DNA of 64,000 nt from Streptomyces monashensis (GCF_001866665.1 NZ_MLYO01000010.1:1-64000), one strand, 5' to 3'; shown: positions 51,493-61,296, numbered from the stretch's first letter. Notes: generated from the letters alone by a model not told the origin. Translations and numbers: made by a program.

Positions 51493-53205
51493 ATGCACCT
51501 GGCAAGATTCGCGGCTTCCGCCTGCACGCTCGCACTGGCGGCCACCGGCGCGGCCACGGCCCTGGCGCCCGCCGGCAGTGCCGCGTCTGCGGCGGGCAGT
51601 GTCTACTCCGTGGCTCCCTATGTCGACATGTCGAACGGTCAGGAGGGCCTGCTCGACACGGCCGTCACCGGACACGGTCTCAAGGCCTACACCGCGGCCT
51701 TCGTGCTCGGCACGGGCTGCAACCAGATCTGGGGCGACACGCTCCCCATCGGCAACGACTCCTACACCGACCCCGAGATCGCCAAGGCGAAGTCCGAGGG
51801 CGCCTCGGTCATCATCTCCTCCGGCGGCGCGAGCGGTGAGCCGCTCGCCTGGACCTGCTCCACACAGAGCAGCATCGACGCCGGTTACCAGGCCGTCATC
51901 GACGACTACGGCGTCACCCAGCTGGACTTCGACGTCGAGGGCGCCGCGGTCGCGGACACCGCGGCGGCGGCCCGGCAGATGCAGGCGATGAAGGACCTCA
52001 AGGCGGCCAACCCGAACCTCCGGTTCTCCATGACCCTGCCGGTGCTGACCAGCGGGCTCACGGGCGACGGGGTCAACATCCTCAAGGCCGCCAAGAACGC
52101 CGGCATCAGGATCGACGTGGTCAACATCATGGCCATGGACTACTACGCGGGCACCGGCACCGAGATGGGCCAGGGCGCCGTCGACGCGGCCAAGGCCACC
52201 CTGGCGCAGATGCAGTCCGTCGACTCCGGCTACACGTACGCCAATCTCGGCATCACCCCGATGATCGGCAAGAACGACGACGGCTCCACGTTCACCCTGG
52301 CGGACGCGCAGACGGTGGAGAACTTCGCCGCGCAGAACGGCGTCGGACGCCTCGCGTTCTGGGCGGTCACCCGGGACCAACCGTGCGGCGGAAGCGCCAA
52401 CTCCCTGCCCACGTGCAGCGAGATCAGCCAGAACAGCCTCGCCTTCACGGACGCGTTCGTGCCGTACGAGGGCAGCTCGGGCGGTGGGGGCGGCACCACG
52501 GGCAGCGACTTCTCGCTCTCGCTGTCACCGGGCTCCGCCTCCGCCGCCCAGGGCGGTGCGGCCACCGCGACCGTGAACACCGCCGTCACCTCCGGCAGCG
52601 CCGAGTCCGTCAGCCTCTCCGCCACCGGCGCGCCCTCCGGCGTCAGCGTCTCCCTCAGTCCGGCGTCCGTCACCTCCGGAGGCACGTCGACCCTGACGGC
52701 ATCGGTCAACTCATCGGTACCGGCGGGCAGTTACCCCATCACCGTCACCGGTACGGCCGCCAGTGGCAGCCACAGCGCGACGTACACGCTCACCGTCACC
52801 TCCAGCGGGGGCGGGGGCGGCGGTGGTTCGCTGACCAACGCCGGGTTCGAGACCGGCGGCCTGGGCCCCTGGACCTGCACGGGCGGCAGCTCGGTGGTCT
52901 CCAGCCCGGTCCACTCCGGAAGCCGCAGCCTCCAGGTCACGCCGAGCGCGAGCAGCACGGGCGAGTGCGACCAGACCGTCACCCTGTCCCCCGACCACAC
53001 GTACACGCTGAGCGGTTGGACCCAGGGCCCGTACGCCTACATCGGGGTCAGCGGCGGCGCCACCGCCAGCACCTGGTCGAACAGCTCGACGTGGAACCGG
53101 CAGTCGGTCACCTTCACCACCGGCAGCAGCGGAACCGCCACCGTCTACGTCCACGGCTGGTACGGCCAGTCCGACGTCTACGCCGACGACTTCAGCCTGG
53201 GCTAG
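51493..53205 (+). CDS. Secreted GH18 chitinase with Ig-like and carbohydrate-binding domains
   Basis: The 570-residue protein has a signal peptide of about 36 residues (ending GSAASAAGS) and a GH18 catalytic domain from about 37 to 320. LDFDVEG carries the DxDxE catalytic Glu, and MAMDYY is the conserved substrate strand. A Ser/Gly linker leads to an Ig-like domain (about 338-435), a second Gly-rich linker, and a C-terminal CBM4/9-like carbohydrate-binding domain (NAGFETGGLGPWTCTGG to YADDFSLG). The ATG at 51493 follows GAAAGGGGC. It hydrolyses chitin outside the cell. A likely DasR site lies upstream, and a strong hairpin ends the transcript. Confidence 0.9.
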   Translation: MHLARFAASACTLALAATGAATALAPAGSAASAAGSVYSVAPYVDMSNGQEGLLDTAVTGHGLKAYTAAFVLGTGCNQIWGDTLPIGNDSYTDPEIAKAKSEGASVIISSGGASGEPLAWTCSTQSSIDAGYQAVIDDYGVTQLDFDVEGAAVADTAAAARQMQAMKDLKAANPNLRFSMTLPVLTSGLTGDGVNILKAAKNAGIRIDVVNIMAMDYYAGTGTEMGQGAVDAAKATLAQMQSVDSGYTYANLGITPMIGKNDDGSTFTLADAQTVENFAAQNGVGRLAFWAVTRDQPCGGSANSLPTCSEISQNSLAFTDAFVPYEGSSGGGGGTTGSDFSLSLSPGSASAAQGGAATATVNTAVTSGSAESVSLSATGAPSGVSVSLSPASVTSGGTSTLTASVNSSVPAGSYPITVTGTAASGSHSATYTLTVTSSGGGGGGGSLTNAGFETGGLGPWTCTGGSSVVSSPVHSGSRSLQVTPSASSTGECDQTVTLSPDHTYTLSGWTQGPYAYIGVSGGATASTWSNSSTWNRQSVTFTTGSSGTATVYVHGWYGQSDVYADDFSLG

Positions 53206-53223
53206 CCCGAACACCCCCGCACG

Positions 53224-53264
53224 CGTGCGGCGCACCTCTCCCCCCACAAGAGATGCGCCGCACG
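53224..53264. terminator. Hairpin terminator between chitinase and phosphoesterase
   Basis: A 16-base stem with one mismatch pairs 53224-53239 (CGTGCGGCGCACCTCT) with 53249-53264 around a 9-base loop. It lies 18 bases after the chitinase stop and 21 bases from the convergent phosphoesterase stop, so it probably serves both. Confidence 0.82.
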
Positions 53265-53285
53265 TCTTTCCGGTCCGGGGCCGGG

Positions 53286-56036
53286 TCAGCCGTCGTTCTC
53301 TGCGGACGGGATGTACGCGCCCGGTACGTCATTCGGAGCGAAGATCTTCTGCTCGCCGGGGTACGGCGTGCTCCAGTTGTGGGTCTCGTACCAGGTGAGG
53401 TGGTTCATCTGCTCGGGGTTCGCGTAGTCGGGCACGGCGTTCGGGCCGGTCAGCCGCTGCTTCGACTTCCAGGTGTTCCACTCGGACACGAGCGACCTCC
53501 TGTCCGACGGGACCTTCGTCGCCGGGACGAGCGCCGCCTTGGTGTTCTGCTTCGCCGGGGTGTCCACGCCACAGGACGGCGGGGTGCTCAGACCGTCGGT
53601 CAGCGAGGTCCGGTTGGGCAGCGCCGTGAACGGCGTGTTGTCCGGGCGGCCGGTGAAGGCGCCGCGCATCGGGGTGGCCGCGCTGTCCTTCTGGTTCATC
53701 GGGTGGATCCCGAGGATCTGCTCGATGGTGCGGATCATGGTGATCTGCGAGTAGTAGTGGCTGTCGACCGTGTCGTGCTGCGCCCAGGGGCTGATGATCT
53801 GGATCGGCGCACGGTGGCCGTCGACATGGTCGAGGCCGGCCTGGGAGTCGTCCTCGACGACGAAGATCGCCGAGTCCTTCCAGTACTTGCTGTGCGAGAT
53901 CTCGTCGACGATCTTGCCGGTCGCGAGGTCGTTGTCCGCGACCTGGGCCGCGGGGCTCGCCGGACCGCCGGTGTGGTCGCTGGAGAGCCAGAACATGTTC
54001 AGGTTCGCCGGGCCGTTCTTCTCGAAGTCCTGCTTCCAGATCTGCTCCCGGTAGACGTCCGGGACGCTGGTGTCGAACTTCGGGAAGCCGGGCACCGACA
54101 CGCTGTTGAGCGAGGGGATCGGCGAGGACGAGTTCAGCGGGTAGGCGGTGCCCTGCCCGGTCGCGGCCATGTTCTTGGCATCGCAGTACAGGTTCTGCCA
54201 GCTCGCGCCCGACGGCTTGGTCAGGAACTGCTGGAACTCGCCGAAGTCCCGCACGGACTTGCCGGCCGCCTGCGCACCGGACCACAGGAAGCCCGACTTC
54301 TGGTGGCCGAGCGCGTCGTCCTCGGTGTCGTAGCTGCGCTGGTACTCACCGGCCGAGGACTCGGTGTACTCGGGGTTGTCGGCCTGCATCAGCCAGTTGT
54401 GACCCTCGGCCGAGTTCGTGCCGATGTCGTAGGTGTTGTCGTAGAGCCCGAACTGCTCGGCCAGCGCGTGCTGGTTGGGCGTCACGTTCTCGCCGAACTG
54501 GGTCAGCGACGGGTCGCCGTTGCCCTTCGCGATGTCGCCGTAGACCTGGTCGTAGGTCCGGTTCTCCTTGACGATGAGGAAGACGTGCTTGATCGTCGAG
54601 GGGTCGCCGAGGCGCGCCGGGACCGGCACCGCCCTGGCCTTGCTGTGCTTGTTCGCCGTCCGCACGGCGCCCGCGGTCCAGCCGTTCTGCTGGAAGACCT
54701 TGCGGGTCTCGGAGCGGATGGTCCGGTCGCTGGGCAGCGCGAACTGGGTCAGGCTGGACGTGGTGTCGTGGGTGGCGTGGCCGGCGCTGTCGGGGCGGCG
54801 GGCGTCGATGCCACGGGTGTTGGAGACGACCACCGTCTTGCCCACGGTGGTGATCTCGGAGGGGAAGTAGTCCGTCGGGAGCAGGCCGACGTAGGAGACC
54901 GGCTCCTGCGCGGAGGTGTAGCGGTAGACGGCGACCGCGTTGGCGCGGCCCAGCGTCACGAGCAGGTGGCCGTCGTCGGTGAGGGTGACCGCGTTGGGCT
55001 CGTAGCCGACCGAGGCCTCCGGCCACGGCTGGGTGGAGATGGTCTGGACGACCTTGTCGTTCCTGGTGTTGATGACCGACACGTTGTTGTCGGCGGTGTT
55101 GGTGACGAACACCGCGCCGCGCTTCGCGTACACGGCGGTCGGGTGCAGGCCGACGTCGATGGTGCCGACGGCGGCGGAGGCGTTCTTCAGGTCGATGACG
55201 CTGACCGTGCCGGTCGTGGCGGCACCGGTCTTGGGGTTGGCCGGGACCTGGGTGCCGTAGGAGTTGATCGTGGTGTCGCCGGGCTTCGCCGGGCGGCCGC
55301 CCTCGTTGCTGACGTAGAGCTTGTCGCCGACCTGGACCATGCCGCGCGGGGCGTTGCCCACGGACCAGCTCTGCTTGACGGCGCCGGTCGCCGTGTCGAT
55401 GGCCACCACCCGGTTCTGGCCGTTGACCGCGGAGTACACGGTGGAGCCGTCGGCGGAGAACACCGCCGCGCTCGCCAGGGCGTGCTTGTCTCCGTCGGCC
55501 GGGATGGAGACGGTCACCGGGTTGGCGAGGGTGCCGTCGGCGTTCACGGTGAACTTGGTGTAGCCGTCGGTCTGGCCGAGCCACAGCTGCTTGCCGTCGG
55601 GCGAGTACGCCGGGCCCTCCTGGCCGACGGCCGCGCTCTTGATGCGCAGGTCGTCCGCCGCGTTGGTGCCGACCTTCTGCTTCACCTGTCCGGTCTTGAG
55701 GTCCACGAGGACCAGTGCCGCGTCTCCGTCGGTGACCGCGGCCGCGAGGTGGCTGCCGTCCGGGCTGACCGTCGAGGACATGATCTTGCCGTCGTTGAGG
55801 ACGAGGCGGCTGCCGTACGGGTTGAGGTACTGGTCGCCGGAGATGACCTGGCCCTTGTCGGTGACCTGGCCGACCTGTTCCTTGCCGAACTGCTGTGTCG
55901 AGGCCATCGCGGTGCCGGTGGCCAGGGCCGCCGTGGTGATGCATGCCGTGAGCAGCGTCGCCCGGCGGCCGACATGTCTGCCGAGCAGGACGAAGTACTC
56001 CTTCTCGGGTTGCCGGCGGCGGCGCGTTATCTGCAT
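53286..56036 (-). CDS. YncE-like beta-propeller fused to phosphoesterase (alkaline-phosphatase fold)
   Basis: The 916-residue secreted or membrane-anchored protein has a signal region near 25-45 (RRATLLTACITTAALATGTA). A beta-propeller of YVTN/YncE-type repeats runs to about residue 430, for example LVLVDLKTGQVKQKVG and VSVINTRNDKVVQTIS. From about 460 a phosphoesterase domain (PF04185) begins: HVFLIVKENRTYDQVYGDIA, with TNSAEGHNWLMQADNPEYTE following and metal-site VEDDSQAGLDHVDGHR. It probably cleaves phosphate esters or phospholipid-like substrates outside the cell. Its start is 4 bases after the permease stop, so it is in one operon with an ABC transporter. Confidence 0.88.
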   Translation of the reverse strand: MQITRRRRQPEKEYFVLLGRHVGRRATLLTACITTAALATGTAMASTQQFGKEQVGQVTDKGQVISGDQYLNPYGSRLVLNDGKIMSSTVSPDGSHLAAAVTDGDAALVLVDLKTGQVKQKVGTNAADDLRIKSAAVGQEGPAYSPDGKQLWLGQTDGYTKFTVNADGTLANPVTVSIPADGDKHALASAAVFSADGSTVYSAVNGQNRVVAIDTATGAVKQSWSVGNAPRGMVQVGDKLYVSNEGGRPAKPGDTTINSYGTQVPANPKTGAATTGTVSVIDLKNASAAVGTIDVGLHPTAVYAKRGAVFVTNTADNNVSVINTRNDKVVQTISTQPWPEASVGYEPNAVTLTDDGHLLVTLGRANAVAVYRYTSAQEPVSYVGLLPTDYFPSEITTVGKTVVVSNTRGIDARRPDSAGHATHDTTSSLTQFALPSDRTIRSETRKVFQQNGWTAGAVRTANKHSKARAVPVPARLGDPSTIKHVFLIVKENRTYDQVYGDIAKGNGDPSLTQFGENVTPNQHALAEQFGLYDNTYDIGTNSAEGHNWLMQADNPEYTESSAGEYQRSYDTEDDALGHQKSGFLWSGAQAAGKSVRDFGEFQQFLTKPSGASWQNLYCDAKNMAATGQGTAYPLNSSSPIPSLNSVSVPGFPKFDTSVPDVYREQIWKQDFEKNGPANLNMFWLSSDHTGGPASPAAQVADNDLATGKIVDEISHSKYWKDSAIFVVEDDSQAGLDHVDGHRAPIQIISPWAQHDTVDSHYYSQITMIRTIEQILGIHPMNQKDSAATPMRGAFTGRPDNTPFTALPNRTSLTDGLSTPPSCGVDTPAKQNTKAALVPATKVPSDRRSLVSEWNTWKSKQRLTGPNAVPDYANPEQMNHLTWYETHNWSTPYPGEQKIFAPNDVPGAYIPSAENDG

Positions 56037-56040
56037 GAGG

Positions 56041-57405
56041 TCATCCCTTCGGGGAGGTGGAGAGCAGGTCGACGTTGCCGTCGAACTGCCAGAGCGGGTT
56101 GGGCGCGTCTCCGGTCGAGGTGCGCACCAGGAAGTAGCCGTTCACTTCCTTCGGTCCGTCGCCGTCGGCCACGAACCGCCCGTCGGCGGTGATGTCGAGC
56201 TGGTAGACGGCCTGCCCCGCGGTCCGGGTGCCGGGCAGATGCCAGGAGACGACGCAGCGCCAGTCGTTGCCGGCGCCTTGCGCGTCGTCCGCGACGTCGC
56301 CCTTGGTGCAGGCGGCCGAGGACTTCAGCTGTGCCTCGGTGACGGCGGGCCGGTTGAGTTGTGCGGTCTGCATCCGGTAGAGGTGCGCGAAGGCCGTGGC
56401 CAGTGAGCGCTGGACCTTGTCCTGCCGGATCCCGGAGCCGGTGGTCGCGCCGGTCACCGCGGCGACGACCGCGACCGTGACGGCGATGAGCCCGGCGAGC
56501 GGCAGGAGCCCGGCGGTGACGGCGCGGCGCGCCGATCCGTCGTCGGTGGAGTTGGTGAAGTCGCGCCGCAGGAAGAGCAGGTAGGCGATCGCCGTCGCCG
56601 TCACCGCCCACACCAGGCTGACGACGATGCCGAGGACCAGCGGGCCGAGCTGGCCCGGGTCGGCGAACAGGCCGTTCCAGGCGATGAACGCCCAGCTGGG
56701 CAGGGCGAGTCGGACGGCGACGGGCAGCGGCAGCAGCTGCGCGAGCTGCATCGCGAGGGCGACGACCACCGGCAGCAGCAGTGCCATCGGGGAGCGCCCC
56801 AGCACGACCGACCCGAGGAGTCCGATACCCGCCAGCGCCAGGGTGGGGGCCAGCACACTCAGCCAGGCGAGCAGCACCCTGCCGGCCGCGTCCCCGGGGG
56901 CGAGCAGATGGTCGTCGAGCCCGACCAGAGGATGATCGCCGACGGCGAGGAGCCCGCCCACCGTGCTCGAGGCGGCCAGCCCGGCCACGAGGAGCACGAT
57001 GACGGTCAGGCTGGCCAGCGCCTTGGCCACGAAGATCCGGCGGGGTGAGCGGACGGCGACCAGCAGATGGCGCCAGGTGCCGAGCCGTTCCTCGGAGGCG
57101 AACACGTCACCGGCGACCACGGAGGTCAGCAGCGGCAGCGCCCAGGTGCCCGAGAAGCCCAGGATCACCAGGGGTCCGGCCCAGCCGGTGGCGAGCATCC
57201 AGCGGCCGAAGAGGGTGTCGGAGGGCAGTGTGCTCTGCTGGCCGACTCCGGCGACGAAGAGCCCGGGCGCGATCCAGCAGGCGAGGACCAGCAGCCGGAT
57301 GCGCCACTGCGAGACGAGTTTGACCAGTTCGAAGCGGTAGCCCCGGGCCACGCTGACGCGGGTGGCTGCCGCAACGGGCGTAGGGAGGACGGCAGTCGCG
57401 GTCAT
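56041..57405 (-). CDS. ABC transporter permease with extracytoplasmic C-terminal domain
   Basis: The 454-residue protein has a cytoplasmic start and about six membrane spans (residues 30-330). GDVFASEERLGTWRHLL is the typical coupling segment of ABC-2 permeases. After the last span (about 305-325) it carries a soluble domain of about 125 residues with two Cys (SSAACTKGD and WRCVVSWHLPG), probably outside the membrane. The ATG at 57405 overlaps the ATPase stop by 4 bases. It pairs with that ATPase and with the phosphoesterase behind it. The substrate is unknown. Confidence 0.85.
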   Translation of the reverse strand: MTATAVLPTPVAAATRVSVARGYRFELVKLVSQWRIRLLVLACWIAPGLFVAGVGQQSTLPSDTLFGRWMLATGWAGPLVILGFSGTWALPLLTSVVAGDVFASEERLGTWRHLLVAVRSPRRIFVAKALASLTVIVLLVAGLAASSTVGGLLAVGDHPLVGLDDHLLAPGDAAGRVLLAWLSVLAPTLALAGIGLLGSVVLGRSPMALLLPVVVALAMQLAQLLPLPVAVRLALPSWAFIAWNGLFADPGQLGPLVLGIVVSLVWAVTATAIAYLLFLRRDFTNSTDDGSARRAVTAGLLPLAGLIAVTVAVVAAVTGATTGSGIRQDKVQRSLATAFAHLYRMQTAQLNRPAVTEAQLKSSAACTKGDVADDAQGAGNDWRCVVSWHLPGTRTAGQAVYQLDITADGRFVADGDGPKEVNGYFLVRTSTGDAPNPLWQFDGNVDLLSTSPKG

Positions 57406-58415
57406 CTGTCGGCCTCCCGCCGGTCGGTGCCGGTGTCGGCGGTGTGCCGTGCGGTGCCGGTGTCCCGCTGCCCCAAGGCCGGTTCCGGCTGCTCGGTGAG
57501 GGCGAGGAACGCGGCCTCCAGCGGGGACACCACGGGGGCGAGTTCGCGCAGCGCGACGCCCTCCCGCACCAGCCGTGTCACGAGTTCGTCCAGGTCGGGC
57601 ACGAGGGCCCGGACGACGAGCGTCTCGGCGCCCTGGCGCGCGACGCCGACGCCGTCGACGGTGCGGATCCCGGGCGCGTCCGCCGCGAGGCGGCGGGTGG
57701 CCCGCGGATCGGAGGTGACGAGCCGGTAGTCGAGTTCGCGGTTCTCGGCGGCCAGCTTGCTCAGCGGGCCGGAGAAGACGACCCGTCCGGTGGCGAGGAT
57801 GGTGACCTCGGAGCACAGCGCTTCCAGGTCGTCCATCCGGTGGCTGGAGAGCACGACGCTGGTTCCCTGTGCCGCGAGCCGGTTGAGGACGCCGTGCACG
57901 TGCTTCTTTCCGGCCGGGTCCAGGCCGTTGGACGGCTCGTCCAGGACGAGCAGCCGGGGCCTGGTGAGGAGGGCGGCGGCGAGTCCGAGCCGCTGGCGCA
58001 TGCCCAGGGAGAAGCCCCGGGCCTTGTCGTCGGCGACGTCGGTGAGCCCGACCTGGGCGAGTACGTCGTCGATGCCGGCCGCCCGCGGGTCCTGGCCGCG
58101 CAGTGCGGCCAGGGCGGCGAGGTTCTGGCGTGCGGTGAGCGAGGGGTACAGGCCCGGTCCGTCCACGAAGCCGGCGACGCCGTCGGGTGCGGCGAACGTC
58201 CGCCCGACCGGTGTGCCGAGGATGTCGAGGCCGCCGCTGTCGGCGACGGCGAGGCCGAGCAGCAGCCCGAGCAGCGTCGTCTTGCCCGCCCCGTTCGGGC
58301 CGACCAGACCGTGGATCTGCCCTTGTGCCACGTCCAGATCGACGCCGTCGAGTGCGACGACCTCACCGAAACACTTCGTGATGCCGCGCGCCCGGATGGC
58401 GAGGAGTGTGTCCAT
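57402..58415 (-). CDS. ABC transporter ATP-binding protein
   Basis: The 337-residue ATPase has Walker A GPNGAGKTT near residues 39-47, the signature LGMRQRLGLA near 136-145, and Walker B LLVLDEPSNGLD near 154-165. The His-loop VLSSHRMDDLEAL follows. The extended C-terminal region is typical of ABC-2 type exporters (CcmA/drug-export class). It is the first gene of the operon ATPase-permease-phosphoesterase. The ATG at 58415 follows GAAGGGG. It energises the adjacent permease, probably for export. Confidence 0.93.
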   Translation of the reverse strand: MDTLLAIRARGITKCFGEVVALDGVDLDVAQGQIHGLVGPNGAGKTTLLGLLLGLAVADSGGLDILGTPVGRTFAAPDGVAGFVDGPGLYPSLTARQNLAALAALRGQDPRAAGIDDVLAQVGLTDVADDKARGFSLGMRQRLGLAAALLTRPRLLVLDEPSNGLDPAGKKHVHGVLNRLAAQGTSVVLSSHRMDDLEALCSEVTILATGRVVFSGPLSKLAAENRELDYRLVTSDPRATRRLAADAPGIRTVDGVGVARQGAETLVVRALVPDLDELVTRLVREGVALRELAPVVSPLEAAFLALTEQPEPALGQRDTGTARHTADTGTDRREADR

Positions 58416-58597
58416 GAGCCCCTTCCTTCACAAGCCTCAAGGAGGTTAGGGAGGGCACACAACGGTGGCAGGGGACGCCAGTTGAACGCTAGAGGAACGG
58501 AAGCCAACCGGCGCGCTCGCTCCGGGTGGCGCTTCGTGGGTGGCGCTGTGTTCCAACTGTCCTATGGATAAGGGTTGTTGTAGCGATTTCGGGACGG

Positions 58598-59773
58598 GTG
58601 GGCGGTGAGCCGGATGCCGTGGTCCCGCTTGAGGCGGGTCTACGGGAGGCCGGAGGCCGCGCCGACTACGCGGTGCGGAAGCTGCGGGCCGTCGCGCCGG
58701 GGGTGAGCGGTTCTCCGGTCGGCACGAAGTTCGAGAAGTGGGTCTTCTCGCAGAACGGCGACTGGGTCGGCGGATTCTGGCCCGGGACGCTCTGGATGGC
58801 GTACCTGCGCTCCCACGGCGACATGTTCCGCACGCTGGCGCTCGACTGGGCCCGCAGACTCGCTCCCCGCCGGTACGACACCACGACCCACGACGTCGGC
58901 TTCCTCTTCTACCCGTCCTGGGTCACCGCGTGGCGGCTGACGGGCGACGAGACCTGGAGCGCGGGCGCCGTGCAGGCGGCCGACTCGCTGATCCAGCGGT
59001 ACAACCCGCGCGGCCGCTTCATCCGGGCCCGGGGAGCGCTCGACACCCGGCAGAACGCGGGGCGGGTGATCATGGACACCCTGATGAACCTCGACCTGCT
59101 GGCCTTCGCCAGCCGGCGGACGGGGGACGAGAAGTACCTGAACGTCGCCGTGGAGCACGCCAGGACGGCGCAGCGGTACTTCCCCCGGCCGGACGGCTCG
59201 ACGCCCCACGCCTTCGGCTTCGACCCCGACACCGGCGCGCCGATCGGACCGGACACCGTCCAGGGCTACAGCCCTTCCTCCTGCTGGTCACGCGGGCAGG
59301 CCTGGGGCATCTACGGCTGGACCACGAGGTACCGCCGCACCGGCCACCTGCCGTTCCTGTCCACGGCCCGCCGCCTGGCCGACTACGCGACGAGAGCACT
59401 GACGGCCGACCACGTGCCGGTGTGGGACTACCTCGCGCCGCAGCAGCCCCATGACGTCAAGGACGCGTCGGCCGGGGCCGTCATGGCCTGTGGTCTGCTC
59501 GACCTGTCCGCGGCGACCGGCAGGCCGGAGGACCGCGACGTCGCGCTGCGGATCCTCACCGCCCTCTGCGAGACCTGTCTGACGACGAGATCCACACGCG
59601 CACAGGCCGTGGTCGCCCGCTGCACCCGCAACCGCCCGGCCGAGGACGGGATCGAGATCTCGCTGCCCTACGCCGACTACCACCTGCTGGAGGGCATCCT
59701 GCGCGTGCTCCAGCCGAAGGATGTCGACCGGGCCGTCGACCTGTCGACGGCGGCGACCGGCGTCAGTGGCTGA
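58598..59773 (+). CDS. GH88-family unsaturated glucuronyl hydrolase-like protein
   Basis: The 391-residue protein fits glycoside hydrolase family 88, an alpha/alpha barrel that removes unsaturated uronic acids by hydration. NGDWVGGFWPGTLWMAY lies near 46-62. HDVGFLFYPSW and IMDTLMNLDLLAF supply the two expected catalytic Asp residues. YSPSSCWSRGQAWGIYGW lies near 225-242. No signal peptide is visible, so it is probably cytoplasmic. The start is uncertain: a GTG at 58598 behind GGGACGG is used, and the frame is open from 58526. It could act downstream of the lyase-like enzyme at 13.2 kb, but they are far apart. Confidence 0.84.
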   Translation: MGGEPDAVVPLEAGLREAGGRADYAVRKLRAVAPGVSGSPVGTKFEKWVFSQNGDWVGGFWPGTLWMAYLRSHGDMFRTLALDWARRLAPRRYDTTTHDVGFLFYPSWVTAWRLTGDETWSAGAVQAADSLIQRYNPRGRFIRARGALDTRQNAGRVIMDTLMNLDLLAFASRRTGDEKYLNVAVEHARTAQRYFPRPDGSTPHAFGFDPDTGAPIGPDTVQGYSPSSCWSRGQAWGIYGWTTRYRRTGHLPFLSTARRLADYATRALTADHVPVWDYLAPQQPHDVKDASAGAVMACGLLDLSAATGRPEDRDVALRILTALCETCLTTRSTRAQAVVARCTRNRPAEDGIEISLPYADYHLLEGILRVLQPKDVDRAVDLSTAATGVSG

Positions 59774-60047
59774 ACGGGTCGTCGGCGGGGTGTTCCGTCG
59801 CACCGGCCTGGAGCAGCAGCAGCCGGGCCAGACCGCGCGCCTCGTCCGGGGTGAGCGAGGCCCATGCCCCGGGTACGCCGCCGCGGTCCTCGCCCACGTC
59901 CAGGGCGATCCGGCTGACGGGCCGGTCCGCGCGGCCGAGTCTGAGGCGCCGTACCTCGATCCGGCGGCCGCACATGGTCACGAGACGGGGCTCGGCCACG
60001 GGGCTCCGCTCGATGCCGTCGTGCCGTTCGTTCGCTGGCGTCGTCAT
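59763..60047 (-). CDS. Small conserved-looking hypothetical protein
   Basis: The 94-residue predicted protein has no recognised domain. Its middle (MCGRRIEVRRLRLGRADRPV, then SRIALDVGEDRG) suggests beta strands, and it ends SLTPDEARGLARLLLLQAGA, a helix. The composition is protein-like and the ATG at 60047 lies within a normal codon pattern. The stop overlaps the convergent GH88 gene by 11 bases. Its function is unknown. Confidence 0.55.
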   Translation of the reverse strand: MTTPANERHDGIERSPVAEPRLVTMCGRRIEVRRLRLGRADRPVSRIALDVGEDRGGVPGAWASLTPDEARGLARLLLLQAGATEHPADDPFSH

Positions 60048-60198
60048 CGGTCCCGCACTCCCTCCGCCGGTCGGTTCCGGCCCCGGCCATCGTCACCACG
60101 TGCAGCGCGCGCCGTGCCGGGATTGTTCCCGGACACGCCGGCAGGGGCGGCGGCCGTGGCGGAACGGCGCTGGAACAGCGGACGTTGGAAGCGGACGC

Positions 60199-61296
60199 CT
60201 ACGCGGTCTCCTGGGCCTCACCGAGCTCGGCGAGGCCCAGTTCGCGTGGGCCGAGCGGGGCGAAGAAGCGGTCCACGTCGGCGTCGGTGACCTCCGCGAG
60301 GGTCGCCGGGGACCAGCGGGGGTCGCGGTCCTTGTCGATCACCTGGGCACGGATGCCCTCCACCAGGTCGTGGGTGCTCAGGCAGGCGCAGGAGACCCGG
60401 TACTCCTGGTCGAGCACCGGCTCCAGCGGGCCGAGCCGCCGGGCGCGGCGCACCGCGGCCAGGGTGACCTTCAGGGAGGTGGGCGACCTGGCGAGCAGGG
60501 TTTCGGCCGCTTCCTTGGCCGCCGGGTCGCCGTGGCCGAGCAGCCGGTCCACGATCTCCTCGACCGTGCCGGCGCGGTAGCAGGCGTCGATCCACTCCCG
60601 CCGCTCGGCCAACTCCCCCTGGGGCGCGGGCCGTACGTGACGGGCGAGGGCGTCGTGCACGGACAGCCCGGCGAGGTCGGCCACGAGCTCCCCGAGTGCC
60701 GCGGAGGGTACGTAATGGTCGGCGAGTCCGCACAGCAGGGCGTCACCGGCGCCGATCCCGTCCCCGGTCAGGGCGAGGTGGGTGCCCAGCTCGCCGGGGG
60801 CCAGGCCGAGCAGGTGGGTGCCGCCGACATCGGGGACGAAGCCGATGCCGGTCTCCGGCATGGCGACCCGCGACCGCTCGGTGACGATCCGGACGCCGCC
60901 GTGTGCGGAGAGGCCGACCCCGCCACCCATCACGATGCCGTCCATGAGGGCGACGTACGGCTTGGGGTAGTGGGCGATGCGGGCGTTGAGGCGGTACTCG
61001 TCGCGCCAGAACGCGGCCGACGCGGTGCCGTCGCCGTCGCGGGCGTCGTCGTGGATGGCCCGGATGTCGCCGCCCGCGCACAGGCCGCGCTCGCCCGCGC
61101 CGGTGAGGACCACGGTCCGCACCGCCGGGTCGTGTTCCCAGGCGGTCAGGGCGGCGTCGATACGGCGCACCATCTCGTGGTTGAGGGCGTTGAGGGCCTT
61201 CGGCCGGTTGAGGGTGATGTGGGCGGCCCGGCCAGCGGTGTGGAACAGGACGGGTTCGTCGCCGTGCGGCAGGCCGGCTCCCGCGGCGCCGGTCAT
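60199..61296 (-). CDS. 3-Hydroxyisobutyryl-CoA hydrolase-like protein (crotonase family)
   Basis: The 365-residue crotonase-fold protein matches the HIBYL-CoA hydrolase branch of valine catabolism. It has ITLNRPKALNALNHEM near 27-42, then GERGLCAGGDIRAIHDDA near 68-85. The oxyanion segment GIVMGGGVGLSAHG is near 119-132, followed by MPETGIGFVPDVGG with the conserved Glu. The length (about 365, longer than the usual 260 of enoyl-CoA hydratases) supports this branch. It could also be a short-chain enoyl-CoA hydratase. It stands alone on the minus strand. Confidence 0.88.
   Translation of the reverse strand: MTGAAGAGLPHGDEPVLFHTAGRAAHITLNRPKALNALNHEMVRRIDAALTAWEHDPAVRTVVLTGAGERGLCAGGDIRAIHDDARDGDGTASAAFWRDEYRLNARIAHYPKPYVALMDGIVMGGGVGLSAHGGVRIVTERSRVAMPETGIGFVPDVGGTHLLGLAPGELGTHLALTGDGIGAGDALLCGLADHYVPSAALGELVADLAGLSVHDALARHVRPAPQGELAERREWIDACYRAGTVEEIVDRLLGHGDPAAKEAAETLLARSPTSLKVTLAAVRRARRLGPLEPVLDQEYRVSCACLSTHDLVEGIRAQVIDKDRDPRWSPATLAEVTDADVDRFFAPLGPRELGLAELGEAQETA

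Noticed and set aside
52383..56192. Plus-strand frame of more than 1200 codons opposite the phosphoesterase
   Set aside because: It is antisense to a well-supported gene with signal peptide and catalytic motifs. The plus-strand translation is Arg/Val/Gly rich without domains.
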